Shown: positions 52,466 through 61,829, numbered from the stretch's first letter. The stretch: DNA of 64,000 nucleotides from Mycobacterium sp. Root265 (GCF_001428895.1 NZ_LMJA01000022.1:125369-189368), one strand, 5' to 3'. Numbers and translations: made by a program. Notes: a model not told the origin generated them from the letters alone.

Positions 52466-53565
52466 TCGAGCACCATCCTGGCGGTGCCGACGGTGGCCGA
52501 CCGGTCACCGTGGGTCGCCGGACGCACCCGCAGCGCCCCGGTGGCCTGCGCAGTCGCGTTGCCGTACAACGTCTCCCGTAGTCCGGCGACGAAGATCTCG
52601 TGCACGCCGGCCATATCGCCGGCCACCACGATCAGCGCCGGATTGAGCAGGTTCACCGCTGGGGCGATGCCCTCCCCCACGTAGCGGCCGCTGTCGCGGA
52701 CCATCCGGCGGGCCTCCGGGTCACCGTCGTTGGCGAGCTCGGCGACGTCGCGCAGATGCCGCACCGGGCGCCCCTGCTGCTGCAGTGCGCGCACGATGGC
52801 CCAGCCGCCGGCGATCGCCTCCAGACAGCCGGTGTCCCCGCAGCGACACGGAACATCCTGTGCGGCAGGTATTTTGTTATGTCCGAACTCACCGGCGGCC
52901 TGACTGGCGCCACGCAGCAGCACGCCGCCGGCGATGATGCCCGCGCCCATACCGCTGGAGGCCTTGAGCACCAGCACATCGTCCTCATCGCCGCGTTCGG
53001 CGAGCGCGATGGCGTTGGCATCGTTGTCGAGAACCACCGGGACGCCCACCAATGAGGGCAGCGCCTCGAAATACGGTCGCAGTGCCACGCCGTCCCAGCC
53101 CCGCAGGATCGCCGATCCGCAGCTGCAGCCGCGCGCGGGGTCCACCGTGCCGGGCAGGCTCAGGCCCACCCCGTACACCGGGTCCCCCGGGAACTGTTCG
53201 AGCAGCACGTCGAGACCCTTGACCACATCGGGCATCAGGTCGTCGGGGCCGAGCGCGACCTCCTGGTCGATATCGGCCAGCGCCAGCACGGTGCCGGCGA
53301 GGTTGCACACCGCGAGCCGGGTGCGGCTGATGCCGACCGCCACCGACAGCACCACACCGGCGTCGGCGTTGAAACTCAGTTGGGTCGCCGGGCGGCCGCC
53401 GGTCGAGGCCGCCGGTTGGCATTCGACCACCAGCCCGGTGTCGAGCAGCACCGCCAACCGGGCGCCGACGGCGGTGCGGGACAGTCCGGTGCGGGCGGCG
53501 ATTTCCGCGCGGGTGATCTCCCCCTGCCCCCTGATCAGGGCAAATGTCTCACCGACGCTGGCCAT
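52429..53565 (-). CDS. ROK-family transcriptional regulator
   Basis: A 378-residue repressor. Residues 1-65 are a winged HTH (EITRAEIAARTGLSRTAVGARLAVLLDTGLVV); the rest is a ROK sugar-kinase-like fold with VVLDNDANAIALAERG and the zinc site GEFGH...CRCGDTGCLEAIAGGWA. Such regulators bind sugars or derivatives and control adjacent transport genes. It is divergent from an MFS pump, with repeated GACGTAAGT and AACTAAGTT elements in the gap, so it probably represses that pump and itself. Confidence 0.87.
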   Translation of the reverse strand: MASVGETFALIRGQGEITRAEIAARTGLSRTAVGARLAVLLDTGLVVECQPAASTGGRPATQLSFNADAGVVLSVAVGISRTRLAVCNLAGTVLALADIDQEVALGPDDLMPDVVKGLDVLLEQFPGDPVYGVGLSLPGTVDPARGCSCGSAILRGWDGVALRPYFEALPSLVGVPVVLDNDANAIALAERGDEDDVLVLKASSGMGAGIIAGGVLLRGASQAAGEFGHNKIPAAQDVPCRCGDTGCLEAIAGGWAIVRALQQQGRPVRHLRDVAELANDGDPEARRMVRDSGRYVGEGIAPAVNLLNPALIVVAGDMAGVHEIFVAGLRETLYGNATAQATGALRVRPATHGDRSATVGTARMVLDQVLSVAAIDVC

Positions 53566-53585
53566 GCCTTCGATTTCACCATGAA

Positions 53586-53658
53586 GACGTAAGTTTCGCC
53601 ACTTTCGCCTGAAAAAAACAAAACTAAGTTGATGTCACGACGTAAGTCGCCTTAGTCT
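53586..53658. promoter_or_regulatory. Repeated operator-like elements and leaderless promoter for the MFS gene
   Basis: GACGTAAGT occurs at 53586-53594 and 53639-53647, and AACTAAGTT (4-bp arms) at 53622-53630. TTGATG (53629-53634), an 18-base spacer and TAGTCT (53653-53658) precede GTG 53665 by 6 bases. The arrangement suits control by the ROK protein of a leaderless transcript. Confidence 0.5.
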
Positions 53659-53664
53659 TGACCC

Positions 53665-54891
53665 GTGACACCCAGCCTCGAACGTCCCACCCGCCCGCAG
53701 TCCGTCATCGCCACCGATCCCACGGTCCGATGGCTGGCCGTGTTCGCGCTGGCGTTGGGCGGTTTCGGTATCGGCACCACCGAGTTCGTCGCGATGGGCC
53801 TGTTGCCCGACATCGCGGCCGGTTTCGGCATCACCGAACCGACCGCGGGCCACGTCATCTCCGCCTACGCGCTGGGCGTGGTGGTGGGTGCACCGACGAT
53901 CGCCGCGCTGACGGCCCGGGTCCCGCGCCGCGCCCTGCTGCTCGGACTGATGGTGGTGTTCACCCTCGGCAACCTGGCCAGCATGGTCGCCCCGACCTAC
54001 GCCACGCTGGTGATCGCGCGGTTCGTCGCCGGCCTGCCGCACGGCGCGTTCTTCGGGATCGCCGCACTGGCGGCGGCGCATCTGATGGGGCCGCAGAACC
54101 GGGCCAAGGCCGTCGCGCACGTGCTGTCCGGTCTGACGATCGCCACCGTGCTCGGGGTGCCGATCGCCTCCTGGCTGGGCCAGGCCCTCGGCTGGCGCAG
54201 CGCCTTCGGGCTCGTCGTGCTCATCGGCGTGCTCACCATCGTTGCCCTCTGGTTCTGGCTGCCCGAGCAGCTGCGCACCATGCACGTCACCAGCCCGCTG
54301 ACCGAACTCGGTGCGCTACGCCGGCCGCAGGTGCTGCTGGCCGTGCTGGTCGGCATGATCGGCTTCGGCGGCATGTTCGCGGTGTACACCTACATCAGCA
54401 CCACCATGACCGATGTGTCCGGGCTGTCCCGGACACTGGTTCCGGTGGCGCTCATGGTCTTCGGCCTCGGCATGGTCGTCGGCAACCTGGTCGGCGGACG
54501 GCTGGCGGACGTCTCGGTGATCCGCGCCCTCTACCTGTCGCTGGGCCTGCTCGGCGTGCTGCTCGCGGTCTTCGTGGCCGCGGCGCACAACCCGTGGACC
54601 GCACTGCTGGTGCTGTTCGGCATCGGCGCCGCCGGTTCGGCCGTCGGCCCTGCCCTGCAGACCCGGCTGATGGATGTCGCCCAGGACGCGCAGACGCTGG
54701 CCGCCGCACTGAATCATTCCGCGCTCAACATCGGCAACGCGACCGGTGCGTGGGTCGGCGGTCTGGTGATCGCCGCCGGATTCGGCTACACCGCCCCGGC
54801 CGCTGCCGGCGCCGTGCTGGCCGTGGCGGGCCTGCTGGTGCTCACCGTCTCGGTGCTGCTGGGCAAGCGGGGAGCCGCTACTCCTCGATGA
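53665..54891 (+). CDS. MFS transporter, AraJ/DHA1-like (12 TM)
   Basis: A 408-residue major facilitator with 12 predicted helices. FGIGTTEFVAMGLLPDIAAGFGITEPTAGHVISAYALGVVVGAPTIAAL is typical of the AraJ/YdhP sugar-efflux/drug-efflux group. LVIARFVAGLPHGAFFGIAALAAAHLMG follows. GTG 53665 is the start. Its divergent ROK regulator suggests a sugar or sugar-like substrate, but multidrug export is also possible. The 3' end overlaps the converging DUF5709 gene by 14 bases. Confidence 0.87.
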   Translation: MTPSLERPTRPQSVIATDPTVRWLAVFALALGGFGIGTTEFVAMGLLPDIAAGFGITEPTAGHVISAYALGVVVGAPTIAALTARVPRRALLLGLMVVFTLGNLASMVAPTYATLVIARFVAGLPHGAFFGIAALAAAHLMGPQNRAKAVAHVLSGLTIATVLGVPIASWLGQALGWRSAFGLVVLIGVLTIVALWFWLPEQLRTMHVTSPLTELGALRRPQVLLAVLVGMIGFGGMFAVYTYISTTMTDVSGLSRTLVPVALMVFGLGMVVGNLVGGRLADVSVIRALYLSLGLLGVLLAVFVAAAHNPWTALLVLFGIGAAGSAVGPALQTRLMDVAQDAQTLAAALNHSALNIGNATGAWVGGLVIAAGFGYTAPAAAGAVLAVAGLLVLTVSVLLGKRGAATPR

Positions 54892-55270
54892 CGTGGACGG
54901 CGGCCTCCTCTGCCGAGGCCGCGCCACCATCGATACCGACCTCGCTGCCCAACAGCTCGGACTCGCGGTCCTCGCCGAAACCGGCGTCCGGCGCGACCAG
55001 CCGGCCCGAACGGCGAGCGCCGACCTCGTCATCGCCGGACTGCTCGTCGGGATTGTCGTCACTGTCCAGCAGCGCCGGGTCCGGTTGCTCGTCTGCCAGA
55101 CGCTCGTCGAGCGATTCGTGCTCGCGCGGCTCCTGCCAGCGGTCGGGCGGTGAGTAGCCCTCGTCCAGCAGATCGTCGACACCGCGGTCGACGAGCGTGT
55201 CTTCCTGGGTCAGCTGGTCCTCGTCGTCATTGCTGTAGCCCTCGGACTCTTCCGGCGTCTCTGCACTCAT
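54878..55270 (-). CDS. Acidic DUF5709 protein
   Basis: A 130-residue very acidic, probably disordered protein (SEGYSNDDEDQLTQEDTLVDRGVDDLLDEGYSPPDRW, SLDERLADEQPDP, GRLVAPDAGFGEDRESELLG). The DRGVDDLLDEGYSPPDRWQ...DERL pattern is the DUF5709 signature, restricted to actinobacteria. No function known. Diverges from the Ddn-like gene. Confidence 0.78.
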   Translation of the reverse strand: MSAETPEESEGYSNDDEDQLTQEDTLVDRGVDDLLDEGYSPPDRWQEPREHESLDERLADEQPDPALLDSDDNPDEQSGDDEVGARRSGRLVAPDAGFGEDRESELLGSEVGIDGGAASAEEAAVHVIEE

Positions 55271-55322
55271 GCCACCACGATGTCACTGCATCGCGCTGAC
55301 GGCCACCCGTTACGGTGAGCAG

Positions 55323-55784
55323 ATGAGCGACTGGGCCGACGAACATCTGGCGATGTACCTCGAATCCGGTGGGGCCAAGGGCCACATCCTGGACCTGAGC
55401 GAAGGGGGCGGGCGCGCCTTCACCACCAACTGCCTGATCCGGTACCGGGGCCGCACCTCGGGCAAGACCTACGTGAAACCACTCATCTATGGGAACTTCG
55501 GCGGTGAACTCGTCGTGGTGGCCTCCAAGGGTGGCGCCGATGTTCATCCACAGTGGTACAACAACATTCGCGCGAGTTCGACGCTGGACGTGCAGGTCGG
55601 CACCCAGGCTTTCGAAGCGAGCTGGCGGGAGCTCGAAGACGAGGAACGCCACGAAGCCTGGGCGTACATGACCCATCTGTACCCGCCGTACATCACCTAC
55701 CAGCAGTCGACGAGCCGCCGAATCCCCCTACTGGCGCTGGCCGTCGGCCGCCCGATCGAGGTCTTCACGCAGCACAGCGCTTGA
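55323..55784 (+). CDS. Nitroreductase-family deazaflavin (F420)-dependent oxidoreductase, Ddn-like
   Basis: A 153-residue split-barrel protein of the DUF385/Ddn family: LIRYRGRTSGKTYVKPLIYG, ELVVVASKGGADVHPQWYNNI and LDVQVGTQAFEA, the Gly-Gly-...-HPxWYxNI motif binding F420. Ddn relatives reduce quinones and activate nitroimidazoles in M. tuberculosis. ATG 55323 starts at MSDWADEH. It overlaps the converging glycosyltransferase by 20 bases. Confidence 0.88.
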   Translation: MSDWADEHLAMYLESGGAKGHILDLSEGGGRAFTTNCLIRYRGRTSGKTYVKPLIYGNFGGELVVVASKGGADVHPQWYNNIRASSTLDVQVGTQAFEASWRELEDEERHEAWAYMTHLYPPYITYQQSTSRRIPLLALAVGRPIEVFTQHSA

Positions 55785-57042
55785 GCGCGTTGGCGATGGC
55801 ATCGACAGGGGTCGTCGCCTCGATCGCCCGCTGGATCCGCAGTCCCGCCGCCCGGTACCGGTCATCGCGCAGCACGCGGTCCACGGCCTCGCCGATCGCG
55901 GCGGCCGTCGGCGTTGAGGTGCCCAGATCCACACCGACGCCGGTGTGGTCGACGCGGGCGGCCACTTCCGCCTTGTCGGACGTCTCCCCGGCGACCACCA
56001 ACGGCACACCGTGACTCAGTGCGTAGTGCACACCGCCGTAACCGCCGTTGGTGACCATCACGTCGACGTGGGGCATGAGTGCCGAGTAGGGTAACCAGTC
56101 CGTCACCCGCGTGTTCGCCGGTATCGGGCCGGCCAGGGGTGCGTCGGCGCGCGCGGTGGTGACCACCACCAGCAGATCGTCCCGGTCGCCCAGTGCCGCC
56201 AGGGTAGGTGAGATCAGCTGGTCCAGGTCGGTGTTGTCGAAGGTGCCCTGAGTGACGTGCACGACCGCGGGGGCCTGCTGCACATCCGGCCACCAGCCCG
56301 GCAATCCCCTGTCTCCCTTGTCCTTCGACGCCAGCACCGGGCCGACGAACTCCACCGTCGGTGGCAGATCTGAGCGCCGGTACTCGAACTCCTCGACCGA
56401 CAACTGCACCACCGCGTCGGCCAGACGCGGCCAGTCGCTGATGAACACCGGGGACCGACGGGAACCGGCTGCGCGCAGAGCGCGGTCGAACCGGCGCTGA
56501 CTACCACGCATGATGACGCGATGCGCGACGGCGGTCATCGGCCGGTAATCGACTCCGTCCTCGGGTTGCCACGCCATGCCGAAGGGCGGGATATCGGCGC
56601 TGGACAGCGTCAGCGGTCCCACATTGCACACCACCACCGGAGGTCGCGGGCCGTCCTGCAGTAGCAGCGGCGCCGCTCCGGTGAAGGTGACGTCGACCAG
56701 GACGGCATCGAACGGGGTGCCCTGCAACGCGGCACGCAGGGAACGATCCTCGGCGACAAGCGGTCTGGCGAACACGGTGTCCAGTTCGGCGCGGCCCAGC
56801 CAGAACCGCCGCAGTTGAACCGGAAGTCGGCGCAGCACGGCGGGCGCCTTCGACGGCGGATCGATCTGGACGTCCTCGGGCAGGACGATGACCGGGAGCC
56901 CGGCTTTGCGCGCCAGGTCGGCGAAACCCGAGCCGGTCAGCAGGGTGACATCGTGCCCGAGCTCTCCCAGCCCCACCCCGATCTCGATCATCGGCAACAC
57001 ATGACCCCGAATCGGGCTGACGGCAAGCAGGTATCGGGCCAA
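55765..57042 (-). CDS. UDP-glycosyltransferase (GT1-like)
   Basis: A 425-residue GT-B enzyme. VSPIRGHVLPMIEIGVGLGELGHDVTLLTG is the acceptor-domain start; HVTQGTFDN and VMVTNGGYGGVHYALSHGVPLVVAGETSDKAEVAARV form the C-terminal nucleotide-sugar motif. Members glycosylate small lipophilic acceptors. It neighbours the carotenoid genes but on the opposite strand, so a CrtX-like role on a carotenoid is conceivable; the intervening membrane gene and lack of operon linkage leave this open. Confidence 0.8.
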   Translation of the reverse strand: MARYLLAVSPIRGHVLPMIEIGVGLGELGHDVTLLTGSGFADLARKAGLPVIVLPEDVQIDPPSKAPAVLRRLPVQLRRFWLGRAELDTVFARPLVAEDRSLRAALQGTPFDAVLVDVTFTGAAPLLLQDGPRPPVVVCNVGPLTLSSADIPPFGMAWQPEDGVDYRPMTAVAHRVIMRGSQRRFDRALRAAGSRRSPVFISDWPRLADAVVQLSVEEFEYRRSDLPPTVEFVGPVLASKDKGDRGLPGWWPDVQQAPAVVHVTQGTFDNTDLDQLISPTLAALGDRDDLLVVVTTARADAPLAGPIPANTRVTDWLPYSALMPHVDVMVTNGGYGGVHYALSHGVPLVVAGETSDKAEVAARVDHTGVGVDLGTSTPTAAAIGEAVDRVLRDDRYRAAGLRIQRAIEATTPVDAIANALKRCAA

Positions 57043-57079
57043 TCCTCTTCCTTCGCTCGGTGTACCCCCTGTGCCCGGG

Positions 57080-57373
57080 TTAACCCTCGCTCAAACCGCC
57101 GATGACCATGGCGACCGCCACCGCCGCCTGAACCGCGGCATGCACCGCCAGCACACCGGTCAGAGTCAGCACCAGGTACAGCAGCCCACCCCACACCAGA
57201 TAACCGCGGGCCCCGCCGACGCTGCGCGACATCCACCAGCCGGCGGCACCGAGCAGCACATGCACCGCGCCACCCAGCCACAGCGCCGCCACCGCCGACG
57301 CGATCCCGACCACCGCGAACACCACGCTCAGGGCGACGACCACCCACTGAATAGCGTTGTCCCGGAGTCCCAC
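57080..57373 (-). CDS. Small membrane protein (DUF4383-like)
   Basis: About 97 residues with four short hydrophobic helices (WVVVALSVVFAVVGIASAVAALW, AVHVLLGAAGWWMS, YLVWGGLLYLVLTLTGVLA, AAVQAAVAVAMVIGG). GTG 57373 (VGLRDNAIQW) is chosen to match a short membrane protein; ATG 57427 or an upstream start at 57460 would add a polar N-terminus. It resembles DUF4383-type proteins. Function unknown. Confidence 0.55.
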   Translation of the reverse strand: MGLRDNAIQWVVVALSVVFAVVGIASAVAALWLGGAVHVLLGAAGWWMSRSVGGARGYLVWGGLLYLVLTLTGVLAVHAAVQAAVAVAMVIGGLSEG

Positions 57374-57510
57374 TGCACGCCCCTCACCGTCCGGCCATGG
57401 CGCGTTGTGCGGATGGTGGGTGGGCATGCGCAGCCGACTACCCGGCCACTGTCCCAACAAACGCCCTCCCGCGTGCTTAGAAACGCAAAAAGCGGGTACC
57501 TACTGCCTCG

Positions 57511-58626
57511 ATGGCAGCACGCACCGAGGCCGCGACCCAGCCACCCATCGTCGCCGGCTCGACGGACTCTCCGTGGCTCACTCCGTTGCGCGAACGCGTG
57601 CTCGCCGCCGTCACCGGGTTTCTGGACACCTGCTGCAGCGAGTCGCTGCACGGTGCCCACGTCGACATCGCCGAGGACGTGCTGCGCGGGATGCTCGCCG
57701 AGGGCAAGTGCGTGCGCTCCAGCTATCTCTACCTCGGCTGGCAGTGCGGCGCGCAGCCTTCGGAGGCGACCGTCCGGGCCGCCGCCAGCCTGGAACTGCT
57801 GCACGCCTTTGCGCTCGTCCAGGACGATGTGATGGACGAGTCCGATATGCGGCGCGGCCGCCCGAGTGCCCACCGCGCATTCGAACGCTGGCACCGCGAG
57901 CGTGGCCTGCCCGGATCGTCGACCAGATTCGGCGAGTCCGCCGCCGTCCTGCTCGGCGATCTGTGCCTGGTGTGGGCCGAGCAGATGCTGCGCGAGAGCG
58001 GCGCGGGTGCGACCGCGCTGTCGCGCGCCTGGCCGCGCTACGACGCGATGCGCACCGAGCTCGCCGTCGGGCAGTTCGCCGACCTGGTCAACGACAGCGC
58101 CGGATTCCCCAGCCTGCATGATGTGCTCGACGTCGCGCGCCGGAAGTCCGGCAACTACACGGTGCGCCGCCCGCTGGAGATCGGCGCGGCTCTCGCCGGC
58201 TGCGATGACACGGTGCTCGGCGTGCTCGGCCGCTACGGCGAGGCGATCGGCGAGGCCTTCCAGCTCCGCGACGACCTGCTGGGTGTCTTCGGCGCCCCGG
58301 CGACGACCGGTAAGCCGACGGGCACCGACCTCATCGCGCGGAAGGCCACCACCGTGGTGGTCGCCGGGTACGAACTGGCCTCTGGCGCCCAGCAGCGTCA
58401 GTTCAAGGAATTCATGACGGCGGACCAACTCGGCTCCGTGGACGTGACCCGTTGGCAGGCCCTGATCTCAGAAGTGGGAACCGTGGAGTGGATAGAGGAC
58501 ATGATCAGTAAGAGGTTCACCACGGCGGTCGAGGCGTTGAGCAGCCTCGGCACGACTCAACTCGATGCGGACGCGCGGTCGGCTCTCATCGCCATGGCCT
58601 CGGCCTGCACCGAGCGGGCCGCCTGA
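57511..58626 (+). CDS. crtE: Geranylgeranyl diphosphate synthase CrtE
   Basis: A 371-residue trans-prenyltransferase. The first aspartate-rich motif is DDVMDESD (Asp105-Asp112) followed by MRRGRPSAH; the second is RDDLLG. GKCVRSSYLYLGW and RRKSGNYTVRRPLEIG complete the substrate site. It makes the C20 precursor for phytoene. First gene of the operon, overlapping crtI by one base (TGATG). A GGGTA at 57494-57498 just upstream could belong to a SigF-type promoter, but no convincing -35 is visible. Confidence 0.92.
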   Translation: MAARTEAATQPPIVAGSTDSPWLTPLRERVLAAVTGFLDTCCSESLHGAHVDIAEDVLRGMLAEGKCVRSSYLYLGWQCGAQPSEATVRAAASLELLHAFALVQDDVMDESDMRRGRPSAHRAFERWHRERGLPGSSTRFGESAAVLLGDLCLVWAEQMLRESGAGATALSRAWPRYDAMRTELAVGQFADLVNDSAGFPSLHDVLDVARRKSGNYTVRRPLEIGAALAGCDDTVLGVLGRYGEAIGEAFQLRDDLLGVFGAPATTGKPTGTDLIARKATTVVVAGYELASGAQQRQFKEFMTADQLGSVDVTRWQALISEVGTVEWIEDMISKRFTTAVEALSSLGTTQLDADARSALIAMASACTERAA

Positions 58627-60137
58627 TGCGTACCGTTCCCGGGCGCACCGAGAATGTGGTCGTGGTCGGTGCCGGTCTGTCCGGCTTGTCGGCTGCCCTG
58701 CATCTGGCCGGGCGGGGACGACGGGTCACCGTCGTCGAGCGCGGATCCCACCCCGGTGGGCGGGTCGGGCGCGCCGACGTGTCCGGCTACCGCATCGACA
58801 CCGGGCCGACCGTCCTGACGATGCCCGACATCATCGACGAAACCTTCGCCGCTGTGGGGGAATCCACCGCTGACCGGCTCGAGCTGCTGACCGTCGATCC
58901 CGCCTACCGCGCGTCCTTCGCCGACGGCAGCCATCTGGACGTGCACAGCGATGCCACCGCGATGGCCGCCGAGATCGAGCGGTTCGCCGGTCGCGCCGAG
59001 GCCGAGGGCTACCTGCGGTTGCGGGAATGGCTGACCCGGCTCTATCAGCTCGAGTTCGACGGGTTCATCGGTTCGAACTTCGATTCGCCGCTGTCCCTGC
59101 TGACCCCGCAGTTGGCGAAGCTGGCGGCCATCGGCGGGTTCCGGCGCTGGGAGCCGATGGTGCGCCGCTTCATCACCGACGAACGACTGCTGCGGGTGTT
59201 CACCTTCCAGGCCCTCTACGTCGGTGTGCCGCCCAAGCGTGCGCTGGCCGCCTACGCCGTCATCGCCTACATGGACACCGTCTCGGGGGTGTACTTCCCG
59301 CGGGGCGGCATGCGGGCCCTGCCCGACGCGCTGGCTGCCGCCGCAAGCGACGCCGGCGTCGAGTTCCGTTACGATGCCAAGGTTTCCGAGCTGGAGCGGT
59401 CCGGATCGCGGGTGACCGCGGTGCGCACCGACACCGGCGAGCGCTTCCCCGCCGATGCGGTCATCCTGACCACCGAACTGCCCGACACCTACCGGCTGCT
59501 CGGGCGTACCCCGCGCAGGCCGGCCCGGCTGCGCCCGGCGCCGTCCGCGGTGGTGGCCCATATCGGTTGCCGCGCTGCGTCTGCCGCGGATGCCGCGTCG
59601 CATCACACCATCCTGTTCGGCAACGAATGGGACCGGACGTTCGACGAGATCATCGATCAGGGCCGCCCGATGGTGGACCCGTCGCTGCTCGTCACGCGCC
59701 CGACAGCCGGTGACCCGAGCCTGGCCCCGGATGGCCGGGATCTGCTCTATGTCCTCGCCCCGGCCCCCAATATCGATGTGGGCGGCAAGGATTGGGACAG
59801 CGACCGCAACGACTACACCGCGCAGATGCTCGACACGGTCACCTCGCGGTTACCTCAGCTCGGCGAGGACGCCGAGATTCTGCACGTCGTCACCCCGCAG
59901 GACTGGGCGCGGCAGGGAATGATCGCGGGCACTCCGTTCTCGTTGTCGCACACCTTCGGCCAGACCGGACCGTTCCGGCCGGGCAACACCGTGCGCGGTA
60001 TCGACAACGCGGTGCTGGCGGGCTCATCCACCGTGCCCGGCGTCGGCATCCCGACCGCCATCGTGTCCGGCCGCCTGGCCGCCGACAGAATCACCGGAGT
60101 CGTATCACCGACCCGTGTTCAGACCGTGACTCGATGA
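58626..60137 (+). CDS. crtI: Phytoene desaturase CrtI
   Basis: A 503-residue FAD-dependent desaturase/isomerase that converts phytoene to lycopene. The FAD fold is VVVVGAGLSGLSAALHLAGRG with GGRVGR; TGPTVLTMPDI, GVYFPRGGMRALPDAL and the C-terminal GSSTVPGVGIPTAIVSGRLAADRI are CrtI signatures. It is translationally linked to crtE and lies 13 bases before crtB. Confidence 0.95.
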   Translation: MRTVPGRTENVVVVGAGLSGLSAALHLAGRGRRVTVVERGSHPGGRVGRADVSGYRIDTGPTVLTMPDIIDETFAAVGESTADRLELLTVDPAYRASFADGSHLDVHSDATAMAAEIERFAGRAEAEGYLRLREWLTRLYQLEFDGFIGSNFDSPLSLLTPQLAKLAAIGGFRRWEPMVRRFITDERLLRVFTFQALYVGVPPKRALAAYAVIAYMDTVSGVYFPRGGMRALPDALAAAASDAGVEFRYDAKVSELERSGSRVTAVRTDTGERFPADAVILTTELPDTYRLLGRTPRRPARLRPAPSAVVAHIGCRAASAADAASHHTILFGNEWDRTFDEIIDQGRPMVDPSLLVTRPTAGDPSLAPDGRDLLYVLAPAPNIDVGGKDWDSDRNDYTAQMLDTVTSRLPQLGEDAEILHVVTPQDWARQGMIAGTPFSLSHTFGQTGPFRPGNTVRGIDNAVLAGSSTVPGVGIPTAIVSGRLAADRITGVVSPTRVQTVTR

Positions 60138-60150
60138 TGGGGGCCGTCAC

Positions 60151-61122
60151 ATGATCCACTCCGAACTGGACGCGGCAGGTGTGCAGGGCGCGCAGCTGCG
60201 GGCCGCCTACCAACGCTGCCGGGCGCTGAACGCGGCGCACGGCAAGACCTTCTTCCTGGCGACCCGGCTGCTGTCGCCGCGGCAACGCCCGGCGGTGCAC
60301 GCACTGTACGGTTTCGCCCGGCGGGCCGACGATGTCCTGGACGGGTTCGACAACCGATCGACCACCGAGCGCGCCGACGAGCTGCAGGGGCTGGCCGACG
60401 CGCTGCACAGCCGGTTGGTGCTCAACCGGGTGGAGGGCGACGATCCCGTGCTGGACGCGGTGGTCGACACCGCACGCAACTACGGTCTGGAGTGGCAGCT
60501 GTTCGACGACTTCCTGGCCTCCATGCGGATGGATCTCACGGTCACCGACTATCCCGACCGGGCCGCGCTGGACAGGTACATGTACGGGTCCGCCGAAGTC
60601 ATCGGGTTGCAATTGCTGCCCGTGCTGGGCACCGTGGTCCCCCGTGAAGAGGCGGCCCCGCACGCGGCGGCACTGGGAAAGGCATTCCAGCTCACCAACT
60701 TCCTGCGCGACATCGACGAGGATCTGACTCGCGGACGGGTGTACCTGCCCGCCGATGAGCTCGCCCACCACGGTGTGGACCGCGAGGTGCTGACCTGGTG
60801 CCAGCAGAACCGCCGCACCGATCCGCGACTGCGGGCCGCGCTGATCGAGCAGCACGCGCTGACCCGGGGCATCTACGATCACGCCGAACGTGGGATCGCG
60901 TTGCTGGCTCCGCAATCCCGGCCGTGTATCCGAGCTGCGCTGACGCTGTACTCGGAGATCCTGGACTGCATCGAGGAGATGAACTTCGAGGTGTTCAGCC
61001 GGCGCGCGACGGTGTCGAACGGCCGCCGCCTGCAGGTGGCGGGTCGCGGACTGTTCGACGCGTGGCGCGCCCGCGCACGCCACCGGGGGGTGGGCTCGGA
61101 AGGGACGGCCGAAGCCGCATGA
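60151..61122 (+). CDS. crtB: Phytoene synthase CrtB
   Basis: A 323-residue squalene/phytoene synthase. FFLATRLLSPRQRPAVHALYGFARRADDVLDGFD carries the first DxxxD motif; the second is in FQLTNFLRDIDEDLTRGRVYLP. It condenses two GGPP to phytoene. Its stop overlaps the crtT start (ATGA at 61119-61122). Confidence 0.95.
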   Translation: MIHSELDAAGVQGAQLRAAYQRCRALNAAHGKTFFLATRLLSPRQRPAVHALYGFARRADDVLDGFDNRSTTERADELQGLADALHSRLVLNRVEGDDPVLDAVVDTARNYGLEWQLFDDFLASMRMDLTVTDYPDRAALDRYMYGSAEVIGLQLLPVLGTVVPREEAAPHAAALGKAFQLTNFLRDIDEDLTRGRVYLPADELAHHGVDREVLTWCQQNRRTDPRLRAALIEQHALTRGIYDHAERGIALLAPQSRPCIRAALTLYSEILDCIEEMNFEVFSRRATVSNGRRLQVAGRGLFDAWRARARHRGVGSEGTAEAA

Positions 61123-61829
61123 GCACCGCGTCCTACAACGTTCCCGAGGCCTTCGACGCCGGCGCCGGCGCCTATGACGCGCTGGTCGGCGCCAACCCCG
61201 GCTACCACCAGCACCTGCGGCTGTCTGCCGAGCGCATGCAGCTGCCCGACGGCGGTCGGGGGTTGCGGCTGCTCGATATCGGTTGCGGCACCGGAGCTTC
61301 CACCGCGGCACTGCTGCGTGCGGCACCGCACGCCACCATCGTCGGTGTCGACGGTTCGGCCGGGATGCTCGCCCGCGCCCGCACCAAGACCTGGCCCGCC
61401 ACGGTGTCCTTCGTGCAGAGCCGGGCCGAAGACCTGGCGCAAGCCGGGGTGAGCGGGCCGTTCGACGGCATCCTGTCGGCGTACCTCGTCCGCAACCTGC
61501 CCGACCCCGACCCGGTGCTCCGCTCACTGCTGGCCCTGCTGAAGCCCGGAGGCGTGTTCGCCGCGCACGAATACTCGGTACGGGACTCCCGCCGCGCCAC
61601 CGCGATGTGGAATCTGGTGTCCTGCGCGGTCATCATCCCGGCCGGCAAGATCCGTACCGGGGACGCGGAGCTCTACACGTACCTGCGCCGCAGTGTCAAC
61701 CAGTTCGACGGCGCGGCACAGTTCCGGAAGCGGCTGCAAGACAACGGTTTCGTCGATGTACGCAGTGAGACCGTGCCCGGATGGCAGAACGGTATCGTGC
61801 ACACCTTCCTCGGCAGGGCGCCGTCATGA
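61119..61829 (+). CDS. crtT: SAM methyltransferase of the carotenoid operon, CrtT-like
   Basis: A 236-residue class I methyltransferase with LRLLDIGCGTGASTAALLRAAP, VGVDGSAGMLARA and GILSAYLVRNLPDPDPVLRSLLALLKPGGVFAAHEY. ATG 61119 is chosen from the overlap with crtB; the longer frame upstream is a shadow. Position between crtB and crtU matches CrtT of the Streptomyces griseus cluster. Its actual methyl acceptor is not known; a carotenoid or quinone-like compound is inference. Confidence 0.8.
   Translation: MSTASYNVPEAFDAGAGAYDALVGANPGYHQHLRLSAERMQLPDGGRGLRLLDIGCGTGASTAALLRAAPHATIVGVDGSAGMLARARTKTWPATVSFVQSRAEDLAQAGVSGPFDGILSAYLVRNLPDPDPVLRSLLALLKPGGVFAAHEYSVRDSRRATAMWNLVSCAVIIPAGKIRTGDAELYTYLRRSVNQFDGAAQFRKRLQDNGFVDVRSETVPGWQNGIVHTFLGRAPS

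Noticed and set aside
57473-57498. SigF-type promoter before crtE (GGGTA at 57494)
   Set aside because: No GTTT-type -35 at the right distance, so kept only as a remark in crtE.
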